Shown: one piece after another, positions 1-5,195 of the stretch
Layout: every line of letters starts with the position of its first letter
Position numbering within the stretch: the first letter of the stretch is position 1
Assembly (NCBI GenBank): GCA_050012355.1
Contig: JBEKHI010000452.1
Span: forward strand, 1-7,132
DNA: 7,132 bases
Source of the DNA: JBEKHI01 sp050012355
Lineage (GTDB): Bacteria > Actinomycetota > Actinomycetes > Streptosporangiales > Streptosporangiaceae
Reading direction: 5' to 3'
Notes under the pieces: generated by a model
What the model was told of the DNA's origin: nothing
Database searches by the model: none
What the model saw: only the letters and a program-made list of their open reading frames with translations
Translations under genes and position numbers: made by a program

Positions 1-31
1 TCCGGCGGGGATTCACCAATAGGGGATACAG

Positions 32-991
32 GTGATCGTGACCATGCGCAGTGAGGACCTGCCGGCTACGGACCGCTTCGCGTGGTGGTCCGAGCAGGTA
101 GTGAGGGACACGGCCCCGACCGTGGTCGGCAGCCCGCCCGCCGCGGACTTCCGGGCCGTGGTTACGCTGGCGGACCTGGGCCCGGCCCGGCTGTCCGTCA
201 TGGCCTTCCCCGAGGTGCGTGCCGTGCGCACGGCAGCGCTGATACGCCGGTCTGACCCGGAACGCTACAGCCTCCACCTGATCACGCACAGCGCTGTCTG
301 GTTCTCCCAGCGCGACCACTGCACCCGGGTCGGCACCGGCGATCTCACGCTCCTCGACACCTCGCAGCCCTACGAGCTCCGAGCGTTGCCCGGTGCCGAC
401 CCCGGGAAGGCACTGATGCTGCACTTTCCCAAGGCGGCGTTGCCGGTGCGCCCGCAGCGACTGGAGTGCCTGCTCGCGCGGCGACTGCCGGCCGACACCG
501 GGATGAACGCGATCCTCGCCCGCTACATCATCAGCGTCGCCTCGGCCCTGGAACGGGGCGAGGTGAGCGAGCTCGAGACCGGGCGGCTGGGCGCGGTGGC
601 CCTCGATCTGGCCGCCGCGGCCCTGGCCGCCCAGGTCGGCGCCGAGGACCGGATGACCCCCGAGACCCGCCGGCAGGCGCTGCTTTCCCAGATCGAGACG
701 TTCATCGAGCACAACCTCGGCGACCCTGGCCTGACACCCGCTGCTATAGCCGCCTTCGAGCCCCGCGAGCTGACCGTGGCCGCCTGGATCCGGCATCTGC
801 GCCTGGAGCGCTGCCGCGCCGATCTCGCCGACCCGCAGCTGCGTGGCCGGCCGGTCCATGCCATCGGCGCCCGGTGGGGCTTCCGCAGCTCCGCCGACTT
901 CAGCCGCGCGTTCCGCGCCGCTTACGGCATGCCACCGGGCGACTGCCGCCGCCAGGCACTGGCTACCGAGGGTACGGCCGGGTCAGGATGA
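32..991 (+). CDS. AraC-family transcriptional regulator with a shortened DNA-binding domain
   Basis: A predicted cytoplasmic regulator of 319 residues. The N-terminal part (residues about 6-200, opening RSEDLPATDRFAWW) resembles the AraC_binding_2 ligand or oligomerisation domain common in actinobacterial AraC regulators. The C-terminal part (about 215-305) is an AraC-type DNA-binding domain; its second half is well preserved (TVAAWIRHLRLERC, then GRPVHAIGARWGFRSSADFSRAFRAAYGMPP at about 272-302). In family members as I know them, about 12 residues containing the first HTH recognition helix (usually resembling HHISVRYLHRL) stand between IAA and FxEPxxLTVAAW. Here residue A241 runs straight into F242 (nt 754/755) without a frameshift. 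GTG at 32 is chosen because AGGGG at 21-25 lies 6 nt upstream and an in-frame TAG at 20-22 closes the frame; GTG 38 and ATG 44 are alternatives. The stop codon lies at the first bases of the leader repeat shared with position 3217. The target is unknown, and DNA binding may be weakened or lost. Confidence 0.88.
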   Translation: MIVTMRSEDLPATDRFAWWSEQVVRDTAPTVVGSPPAADFRAVVTLADLGPARLSVMAFPEVRAVRTAALIRRSDPERYSLHLITHSAVWFSQRDHCTRVGTGDLTLLDTSQPYELRALPGADPGKALMLHFPKAALPVRPQRLECLLARRLPADTGMNAILARYIISVASALERGEVSELETGRLGAVALDLAAAALAAQVGAEDRMTPETRRQALLSQIETFIEHNLGDPGLTPAAIAAFEPRELTVAAWIRHLRLERCRADLADPQLRGRPVHAIGARWGFRSSADFSRAFRAAYGMPPGDCRRQALATEGTAGSG

Positions 992-1202
992 GTAGACCCA
1001 CGGTCAATGAACAGGTGACGCTGCGGCAATGACACCTGCGCGAGATTCCGCGATCGTAATGGTGCACGTTCCTTGCTGTTCCGATTCGTACGGGGAGTCA
1101 CCACATGTCAATTCGGCGCAAGATCCTGCTCGGACTCAGCGTTGCCGCGGTGGGCCTGTTGGCTCAGACGGCTAACGCATCGGCCGCGGTCCGTCCGATG
1201 AC
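989..1202 (+). repeat. Leader-cassette direct repeat, copy 1
   Basis: This 214-bp stretch matches 3217-3430 at a constant offset of 2228 bp with no indels. I count 7 mismatches in the 116 noncoding bases and none in the next 98 bases, which encode the signal peptide and the first five residues after it. It carries the RBS GGGGAG (1092-1097), the ATG and the signal peptide of the first secreted protein. Its first three bases form the stop codon of the upstream regulator gene. Weaker similarity (GTACGGCCG) continues to the left at 972-980 with one indel. Confidence 0.95.
1055..1082 (+). promoter_or_regulatory. Candidate promoter of secreted protein 1, possibly ECF-sigma type
   Basis: CGTAAT (1055-1060), 16 nt, then TGTTCC (1077-1082), lying 22 nt before the ATG. 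The equivalent in the second copy is CGTAAC-N16-TGTTCC. From memory this resembles the CGTAAC-N16-CGTTGA pattern of the Streptomyces ECF sigma factor BldN, which drives surface protein genes, but the -10 match is only partial. Conservation between the copies shows only that the region was duplicated together with the gene. No good housekeeping -35/-10 pair was seen here. Confidence 0.3.
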
Positions 1203-1560
1203 GTTCGACGAGTGCGGCACCAATGGCGGTAGCGGCGTCTACAACTGCATGTACATTTCCGGCGGCGGTCTCAGCGCTACCGAGATTCGTGGCTGGTCAA
1301 CCGACTTCTCGCATCTCATCAGCGGCGCCTACGGCACAGACGTCCTGGTCCACGAGGAGGTGACCGCGCCGAACGGCACGATCTGCAACTCGGACACGGT
1401 CACCTTGTCGAGTAGCGACCAGATCGTCAGCTGCCAGCTGGAACCGGGCGGGAGTTTCCCCATAGCCGCGGGGACCTACTGCTCGATCCTTTGGTGGTAC
1501 GACAGAGGCGCCGGCGCATACGAGAACCTTGCCGAGAACTGCGGAACGGCCTCCTCCTAG
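1105..1560 (+). CDS. Small secreted six-cysteine protein, paralogue 1
   Basis: A 151-residue precursor with a clear Sec signal peptide: MSIRRK, a hydrophobic core (LLGLSVAAVGLLA), then TANASA with probable signal peptidase I cleavage after A27. The mature chain is about 124 residues, acidic and rich in Gly/Ser, with six cysteines (37, 48, 94, 110, 126, 146) that could form three disulfides outside the cell. The paralogue at 3333 keeps all six cysteines and the blocks MTFDECGTNG, YNCMYI, RGWS, CNS, ILW, YEN and AENCGT. The start is fixed by GGGGAG at 1092-1097, 7 nt upstream of the ATG. The gene stands alone, with its own terminator at 1626-1665. I do not recognise the family. A secreted enzyme inhibitor, a cell-surface protein or a small toxin are all possible and nothing here decides between them. 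Confidence 0.85.
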   Translation: MSIRRKILLGLSVAAVGLLAQTANASAAVRPMTFDECGTNGGSGVYNCMYISGGGLSATEIRGWSTDFSHLISGAYGTDVLVHEEVTAPNGTICNSDTVTLSSSDQIVSCQLEPGGSFPIAAGTYCSILWWYDRGAGAYENLAENCGTASS

Positions 1561-1625
1561 TACGGCAACAGCGTGGGGCAGCGGGCGGTGACGGCGAGGA
1601 ACGCACTGCCCGGCCGCATGGAAGC

Positions 1626-1665
1626 CTGCCCAGTCCCCGGTGGCGGGTCGCCGGGGACTGGGCAG
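1626..1665. terminator. Hairpin terminator between convergent genes
   Basis: A perfect 15-bp stem (CTGCCCAGTCCCCGG pairing with CCGGGGACTGGGCAG) around a 10-nt loop. It lies 65 nt after the stop of secreted protein 1 and 43 nt beyond the stop of the convergent SnoaL-like gene, so it could serve both strands. There is no U-tract, as is usual in high-GC actinomycetes. Confidence 0.8.
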
Positions 1666-1708
1666 CAGTCAAAGCGCTCGCCAACGTGGCCGGTATCCGA
1701 GTCGGCCC

Positions 1709-2290
1709 TTACTGCGCCGCCCCCGTGACTTCCGCGCCCTGCGCAGCCTCCGCCGCACGCGCTGAGACGGCGGCCGCCGCGCGCCGGTCGCGGCCGGTGA
1801 GCTTCCAGCCGGCGAGCCGCGCGGCCACAGCGGGGGTCGGCGGGAAGGCGCCGAGTTGGCCGAGCATGGTCAGGTCGTCGCGGACGGCCTCGTGGCGGAC
1901 CACCTTGCCGTCGCGCACCGTCAGTAGGTGGATTTGCTCGTAGTCCAGCTCGCGGCCGGTCGGCGGCAGGATTTTGTCCAGCTTCCCGTCGCGGAAAAGC
2001 ACGAACGGGCCGGTGTGCCGTCCCTGCATGTGTACCCGGACGAACACCTGGCCGCGCTCGTCGTCGACGCCCGTGTCGAGGACGGGGAAGCGCAGGTCGG
2101 TGAACGCCGAGCGCATCCAGGCGCTGCTGGCGAGCACCCCGGCCGGTCCGGGGATGGCGCAAGCGTCGGGGGAGCTGACTGCCTCCCGGTTGTGGAAGTC
2201 GGCGCCGACGACCTCGGCGGCGAGTGCCGGGTCGCCGGTCTCTATGACCTTGAAGATGGAGCGCGCGCTGTCGGTGGCGTTGGTGCCCAT
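1709..2290 (-). CDS. SnoaL-like polyketide cyclase / ester cyclase family protein
   Basis: A 193-residue cytoplasmic protein with the SnoaL-type alpha+beta-barrel (NTF2-like) signature. It opens with SARSIFKVIETGD; the central LRFPVLDTGVDDERGQVFVRVHMQGRHTGPF carries the typical strands; PPTGRELDYEQIHLLTVRDGKVVRHEAVRDDLTMLGQLG (about 109-147) is the family hallmark. H133 and D138/D139 fall where catalytic or substrate-facing residues lie in ester cyclases. Members range from true aldol cyclases of aromatic polyketide pathways to uncharacterised enzymes, and no polyketide synthase is visible here, so the substrate is unknown. After residue 160 there is an Ala-rich tail (AAAAVSARAAEAAQGAEVTGAAQ) beyond the usual domain. 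The ATG is supported by a GGAG 5 nt upstream on the minus strand. It is divergent from the TetR gene, which probably controls it. Confidence 0.85.
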   Translation of the reverse strand: MGTNATDSARSIFKVIETGDPALAAEVVGADFHNREAVSSPDACAIPGPAGVLASSAWMRSAFTDLRFPVLDTGVDDERGQVFVRVHMQGRHTGPFVLFRDGKLDKILPPTGRELDYEQIHLLTVRDGKVVRHEAVRDDLTMLGQLGAFPPTPAVAARLAGWKLTGRDRRAAAAVSARAAEAAQGAEVTGAAQ

Positions 2291-2355
2291 GGGAACTCCG
2301 GGGTTGTGGGTCAGTGGACGAGGCGCCTCGCCGAATTAACTCGGCATGGCACCTA

Positions 2356-2380
2356 TTGAATCGACACATGATGCATTCAA
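2356..2380. promoter_or_regulatory. Candidate TetR operator in the divergent intergenic region
   Basis: TTGAAT (2356-2361) and its exact inverse ATTCAA (2375-2380) are separated by 13 nt, in the 116-bp gap between the SnoaL-like and TetR start codons. On the minus strand the second arm reads TTGAAT, which could double as a -35 box for the SnoaL-like gene. The arms are short and the centre is not symmetrical, so this is only a candidate. Confidence 0.35.
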
Positions 2381-2393
2381 GAAGTCCGGCCGG

Positions 2394-2399
2394 TAAACT
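2394..2399 (+). promoter_or_regulatory. -10 box of the TetR gene, suggesting a leaderless mRNA
   Basis: TAAACT fits the TANNNT pattern and ends 7 nt before the ATG at 2407, so transcription would begin at or next to the start codon. No Shine-Dalgarno sequence is seen before this ATG. No convincing -35 box lies at the right spacing. Confidence 0.4.
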
Positions 2400-2406
2400 G
2401 GCGGCT

Positions 2407-3027
2407 ATGCCGACCAAGCGCGCCTACGCCTCCCCGCTACGGGAGAAGGCGGCGGCGCAGACGCGGGAGGAGATCCTGCGGGCCGCGACGGAGCTGTTCG
2501 GGCAGCGCGGCTACGGCCTGGTGACGATCGCGGACATCGCCGCCGCGGCGGGCGTCTCGCCGAAGACCGTGTTCGCGAGCGCGGGCAGCAAGCGCGAGAT
2601 CATGGATCGCATCATCGACGCGGGCGTGGCCGCTGGCCGGTGCGACGAGGCGATGCGGGGGCTGCTGGAGCTGCGCACGCCGCGGGAGGTCCTCGCGGCG
2701 CTGGTGGCGGGCATCCGCTTCGGCACGGAATCGCAGTTCACGGTGCACGAGGCGATCCGGCTGGCGCTGCCTGTGCACGAGGACGGCGCGGCGCTGTGGG
2801 AACGGTCCACCCGCAGCTCTCGTGCGGCGCTGGGCGACGCGGCACGCCACCTGCACACCCTCACGCCGCGCCCGCGCTACGCGGCAAAGGAGACCGCCGA
2901 CCTGCTCTGGCTCTGGTTCGGCCCGCACGGCTGGCGCGCGCTCGTCGTCGAGGCCGGGTGGTCCTGGGACAGCGCCGAAGCCGCGATCCGCGAGACGGCC
3001 ATCGCAGCCCTCTACGACGAGTGCTGA
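2407..3027 (+). CDS. TetR/AcrR-family transcriptional regulator
   Basis: A 206-residue regulator. The N-terminal HTH (about residues 18-66) has TREEILRAATELFGQRGYGLVTIADIAAAAGVSPKTVF followed by AGSKREIMDRIID, the standard TetR_N pattern. The rest is a helical ligand-binding and dimerisation domain with WLWFGPHGWRALVVEAGWSWD near the end. ATG 2407 is preferred over the upstream in-frame GTG 2314, because MPTKRAYASPLREKAAAQTREEIL matches the usual start of the family and a -10 box sits directly before it. It is transcribed away from the SnoaL-like gene and most likely represses it, and perhaps itself, through the shared intergenic DNA. The inducing ligand is unknown. A long hairpin follows the stop codon. 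Confidence 0.88.
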   Translation: MPTKRAYASPLREKAAAQTREEILRAATELFGQRGYGLVTIADIAAAAGVSPKTVFASAGSKREIMDRIIDAGVAAGRCDEAMRGLLELRTPREVLAALVAGIRFGTESQFTVHEAIRLALPVHEDGAALWERSTRSSRAALGDAARHLHTLTPRPRYAAKETADLLWLWFGPHGWRALVVEAGWSWDSAEAAIRETAIAALYDEC

Positions 3028-3046
3028 ACTCGGGCGCATAGCGGAG

Positions 3047-3110
3047 CGTTGCTGGTGAGTGCTGCACCAACCAGCAAAGAGGCTGGTCAATGCAGCATTC
3101 ACCAGCAACG
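3047..3110. terminator. Long interrupted hairpin after the TetR gene
   Basis: The arm CGTTGCTGGTGA (3047-3058) pairs perfectly with TCACCAGCAACG (3099-3110). Inside it TGCTGCA pairs with TGCAGCA, and then ACCAGC with GCTGGT, around a small A-rich loop, with single-base bulges between the segments. It starts 20 nt after the TetR stop. It is a likely terminator, but it is longer than needed and could also be a small mobile or structural element. Confidence 0.55.
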
Positions 3111-3216
3111 AGGCACCAATCCGCAGATCACCCAAGCAGCACCTGCACCGCTAACACCACGACCATCACCAGCCTTGGGGGCAGCCACTAGCTGCGGGCA
3201 GTACGGCCGACGCCGG
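3111..3216. other. Short spacer without a gene
   Basis: I see no gene here. It contains a minor GCAGC/GCTGC inverted repeat at 3181-3195 and GTACGGCCG at 3201-3209, which also occurs just before copy 1 of the leader repeat (972-980). Confidence 0.5.
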
Positions 3217-3430
3217 TGAGTAGACGCAGGGTCAATGAACAGGTGACGCTGCGGCAATGACAAATGCGCAAGATTCCGCGATCGTAACGGTGCACGTTCC
3301 TTGCTGTTCCGATTCGTACGGGGAGTTACCACATGTCAATTCGGCGCAAGATCCTGCTCGGACTCAGCGTTGCCGCGGTGGGCCTGTTGGCTCAGACGGC
3401 TAACGCATCGGCCGCGGTCCGTCCGATGAC
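3217..3430 (+). repeat. Leader-cassette direct repeat, copy 2
   Basis: The second copy of the 214-bp cassette at 989-1202. It includes the RBS GGGGAG (3320-3325), the ATG and all signal-peptide codons. Identity stops sharply after base 3430: the following codons still encode TFDECGTNG but use different synonymous bases. The direct orientation means the two copies can recombine. Confidence 0.95.
3283..3310 (+). promoter_or_regulatory. Candidate promoter of secreted protein 2
   Basis: CGTAAC (3283-3288), 16 nt, then TGTTCC (3305-3310). The -35-like element matches my recollection of the BldN-type CGTAAC box exactly, while the first copy has CGTAAT. The -10 element keeps only GTT. If real, the 5' leader would be under 20 nt and would contain little more than the RBS. 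Confidence 0.3.
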
Positions 3431-3758
3431 ATTCGATGAATGCGGCACAAACGGCGACGGCGCCTACAACTGCATGTACATCGAAGGCGGCGGAGACTCG
3501 GCTATCGAGGTTCGCGGCTGGTCGGACCCTGGCAGCAAATTTATTGGCTGGGACGCCCACGAACAAGTCGTAATGCCGAATGGCGGCACGTACTGCAACT
3601 CGGCCACGATCGACATCACCAACTCCAGCGATGTCGTAGGCTGCCAGGGCGGTCCCGGAAACATAGAAACAGGTCAGTGGTGCGCGATTCTCTGGGTTTA
3701 TGTGGATGGCGGGAATTACGAAAACGCAGCTGAGAACTGCGGCACCGTCAGCGCCTAG
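3333..3758 (+). CDS. Small secreted six-cysteine protein, paralogue 2
   Basis: A 141-residue precursor whose first 36 residues are identical to the protein at 1105, including the signal peptide (cleavage probably after A27). The mature chain is about 114 residues and roughly half identical to paralogue 1 by eye. All six cysteines are kept (37, 47, 88, 104, 117, 135). The main differences are a deletion of about six residues after residue 70 (SKFIGWDAHEQV against SHLISGAYGTDVLVHEEV) and a shorter loop before the fifth cysteine. GC over 3541-3720 is about 58%, against about 64% for the matching part of paralogue 1 (1261-1440), with codons such as ATA, GAA and AAT that are rare among its neighbours. 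It ends just before its own terminator. The function is unknown. Duplication with fast divergence of the exported domain suggests an extracellular interaction partner, which is inference. Confidence 0.85.
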   Translation: MSIRRKILLGLSVAAVGLLAQTANASAAVRPMTFDECGTNGDGAYNCMYIEGGGDSAIEVRGWSDPGSKFIGWDAHEQVVMPNGGTYCNSATIDITNSSDVVGCQGGPGNIETGQWCAILWVYVDGGNYENAAENCGTVSA

Positions 3759-3767
3759 GTTCTCACT

Positions 3768-3810
3768 GCGCCCGTATGCCGGATCGTCCGATGATCCGGC
3801 ATACGGGGGC
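3768..3810 (+). terminator. Hairpin terminator of secreted protein 2
   Basis: A perfect 15-bp stem (CCCGTATGCCGGATC at 3771-3785 with GATCCGGCATACGGG at 3793-3807) and a 7-nt loop, extendable by two more pairs beyond one G-G mismatch. It starts about 10 nt after the stop codon. Confidence 0.85.
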
Positions 3811-3906
3811 AGTTGGGCACTGTGGGACCATTGGTTCGTGAGAGATGAAAGAGATGAAACCAAGCGGGGAGCACGCAGTCCCCGGCTAGGCGGGAGACCC
3901 GGCGGC

Positions 3907-3993
3907 ATGGAAATAGCAGCGGTGATACTGCTGCTCGTTGGTGGCTTCTTCTTCCTGGTGGGATGGATCGAAGGGAACCCAGTTCTCGCTCGG
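3907..3993 (+). other. In-frame N-terminal extension, possible remnant of a small membrane protein
   Basis: ATG 3907 opens 29 codons (MEIAAVILLLVGGFFFLVGW, then IEGNPVLAR) that run without a stop into the lipoprotein signal peptide. The first 21 residues form a strong transmembrane helix resembling the start of small actinobacterial membrane proteins, which usually continue as WxVGVVLLW; that continuation is missing. GGGAG about 10 nt upstream could serve as an RBS. It may be a gene start fused to the lipoprotein by recombination, or an untranslated relic. A 9-bp tandem repeat (AGAGATGAA twice, 3841-3858) lies upstream. Confidence 0.35.
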
Positions 3994-4698
3994 ATGCGCA
4001 TGGCAGTTGCAATAGCCATACCGGCGATGCTGCTGGCGGGGTGCGGCGGGAACGCTGCGAAAGCTCCCAGCGCCACGGCTCCCAGCGCAACTCTGATTGT
4101 TCAGCAGATGAAAGACGCAATGAGTGACGCGACGAGTGTGCATATTGACGGCAGCGTCACACGCAACGGGCTGGAGATCTTTCTTAATGTCAGCCTGGAG
4201 CGATCGGGTAGAGCAAAAGGTGTCATTCTGACAGCCACGCCAAGCGCGATAAAATCAGAAGCCGGCGGGCTGAATATCCTAACGATCGACAGCGATGATG
4301 TCTACTTCGAGGTGACACCCACGTCCCTGAAGACCTTCAAAGCACGGGCTTCGCTGTGCAGCACCGAGTGCGGCAAATTTGTAAAGATACCCGCCAGCCA
4401 GGCCAAGTCGCTCAGTGCTAATTTCACCATGACTGGCGTTCTGGGTGGCTTCACCGGCGAATATCCCTCCTTTACCATACAAGGCACGGCGATCGTGAAG
4501 GGGGTGCGGGTCAGAGTTCTGCGAGCTGTTGGCACCACGATATATGCCGCAGCAGCAGGTACGCCGTTCCCCGTGGTAGTTGATGAGTCAGGGAGCTACG
4601 GCAACGGCGAGCTGGTATTCACCGAATGGAATGCGGTGCCAGCCATTACGGCCCCACCGCCCGGCCAAGTGGTCAGCATGAGCAGTCTGACCGGCTAG
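3994..4698 (+). CDS. Lipoprotein of the LppX/LprG-like (LolA-fold) type
   Basis: A 234-residue protein with a short lipoprotein signal: MRMAVAIAIPAM followed by the lipobox LLAG-C17, so it should be lipidated and anchored on the outer face of the membrane. The mature part begins with a Gly/Ala/Ser/Pro linker. It then shows the pattern of actinobacterial LppX/LprG-like lipoproteins: DATSVHIDGSV, beta-strand repeats, KFVKIPASQAKSLSANFTMTGVLGGF, GTTIYAAAAGTPFPVVV and GELVFTEWNAV, ending in PPPGQVV. Such proteins form a half-barrel that binds lipids or hydrophobic molecules; the ligand here is unknown. C122 and C126 form a CSTEC motif that may make a disulfide. ATG 4000 is also possible, and ATG 3907 would add a transmembrane helix before the lipobox. 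GC is low (about 52% over 4081-4260) with AAA/ATA/AAT codons, suggesting a different origin from the flanking genes. Confidence 0.75.
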   Translation: MRMAVAIAIPAMLLAGCGGNAAKAPSATAPSATLIVQQMKDAMSDATSVHIDGSVTRNGLEIFLNVSLERSGRAKGVILTATPSAIKSEAGGLNILTIDSDDVYFEVTPTSLKTFKARASLCSTECGKFVKIPASQAKSLSANFTMTGVLGGFTGEYPSFTIQGTAIVKGVRVRVLRAVGTTIYAAAAGTPFPVVVDESGSYGNGELVFTEWNAVPAITAPPPGQVVSMSSLTG

Positions 4699-4710
4699 GA
4701 GAACACCGCC

Positions 4711-4839
4711 TTGACCCGCACGCGTTCCGTCACCCGGCAGGCCCGCAGAGGGTTCGCGAATCAGGCATCCGCGTCATCTCGCCCTGCTGCCGTGCCCGGT
4801 GATTGTGGTTGGTGCGGCACTACCCATACTCTTTTCTAG
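4711..4839 (+). CDS. Possible 42-residue ORF after the lipoprotein gene
   Basis: TTG 4711 follows AGGAG (4697-4701, overlapping the lipoprotein stop) by 9 nt and encodes a basic, Arg/Ser/Ala-rich peptide ending in DCGWCGTTHTLF. The CxxC pair recalls half of a zinc knuckle. The last part and the stop are formed by the left arm and loop of the hairpin at 4800-4863, so it may be a gene end cut off by that element, or chance. There is no independent support. Confidence 0.15.
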   Translation: MTRTRSVTRQARRGFANQASASSRPAAVPGDCGWCGTTHTLF

Positions 4840-4863
4840 GTAGTGCCGCACCAACCACAATCA
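4800..4863. terminator. Perfect 25-bp inverted repeat hairpin
   Basis: Bases 4800-4824 and 4839-4863 are exact inverse complements (25/25) around a 14-nt A/T/C-rich loop containing CTTTTCTA. The left arm starts with TGATTGTGGTTGG and the right arm ends with CCAACCACAATCA. It lies about 100 nt after the lipoprotein stop. It could be a terminator, but the perfect long arms, the distance and the AT-rich loop also fit a miniature inverted-repeat element. Confidence 0.6.
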
Positions 4864-5195
4864 TTCGAATGCGTGGGCAGCGACGAGGGTCGACACAACC
4901 GGGTGATACCGCACAAAACCGGTCGGCCGCAACGACACGCCGCAAACTCATGTTGTTCTGGAATGTGTGCTTATGACCGGGAATCGGTCCATGCCCAGCT
5001 GTCGTCAAAGGTTGCTGCTCCTTGGCGGTATTGAATGCCCGCTGGGCCCGCTCGGCCCGGCGCATAGCTTCTTCGACGGTGCCCGGCTCAACGCCTCGTC
5101 CGCGACCTGACCCGCTGCCCGGTCTCCGACTCGGTCTTTAGACGCGGGTTCCCTTCGGTTTCGCTTGCTTGAGTGAGGGCTGCCTCTGCTGCCCG
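4864..5195. other. Intergenic stretch without a supported gene
   Basis: About 330 nt in which no reading frame on either strand combines a plausible start, actinomycete codon bias and recognisable protein. On the minus strand, codons around 5036-5085 read EPGTVEEAMRRAERAQRAFN, which looks like a helical protein fragment. The frame then degrades towards the hairpin, so a decayed gene is possible. No tRNA or recognisable RNA was seen. Confidence 0.5.

Noticed and set aside
466..1032. A 188-codon plus-strand frame overlapping the AraC-family gene
   Set aside because: Its product is Arg/Pro/Gly-rich without domains, typical of an off-frame read of high-GC coding DNA. The overlapping frame has strong family similarity.
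1557..2417. A 286-codon minus-strand frame covering the SnoaL-like gene
   Set aside because: It is an off-frame, Arg/Pro-rich shadow. The SnoaL-like frame has family motifs and a proper RBS.
3099..3332. Minus-strand frame across the leader cassette, with a similar frame at 922-1104 beginning with the same residues (MVTPRTNRNSKE)
   Set aside because: The shared protein start is fully explained by the DNA repeat, which contains the promoter and RBS of the plus-strand genes.
3060..4857. A 13/14-base match (TGCYGCACCAACCA) shared by the hairpins at 3047 and 4800
   Set aside because: A match of this length with one mismatch is expected by chance several times in a 7-kb window searched on both strands. 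The rest of the hairpins do not match.
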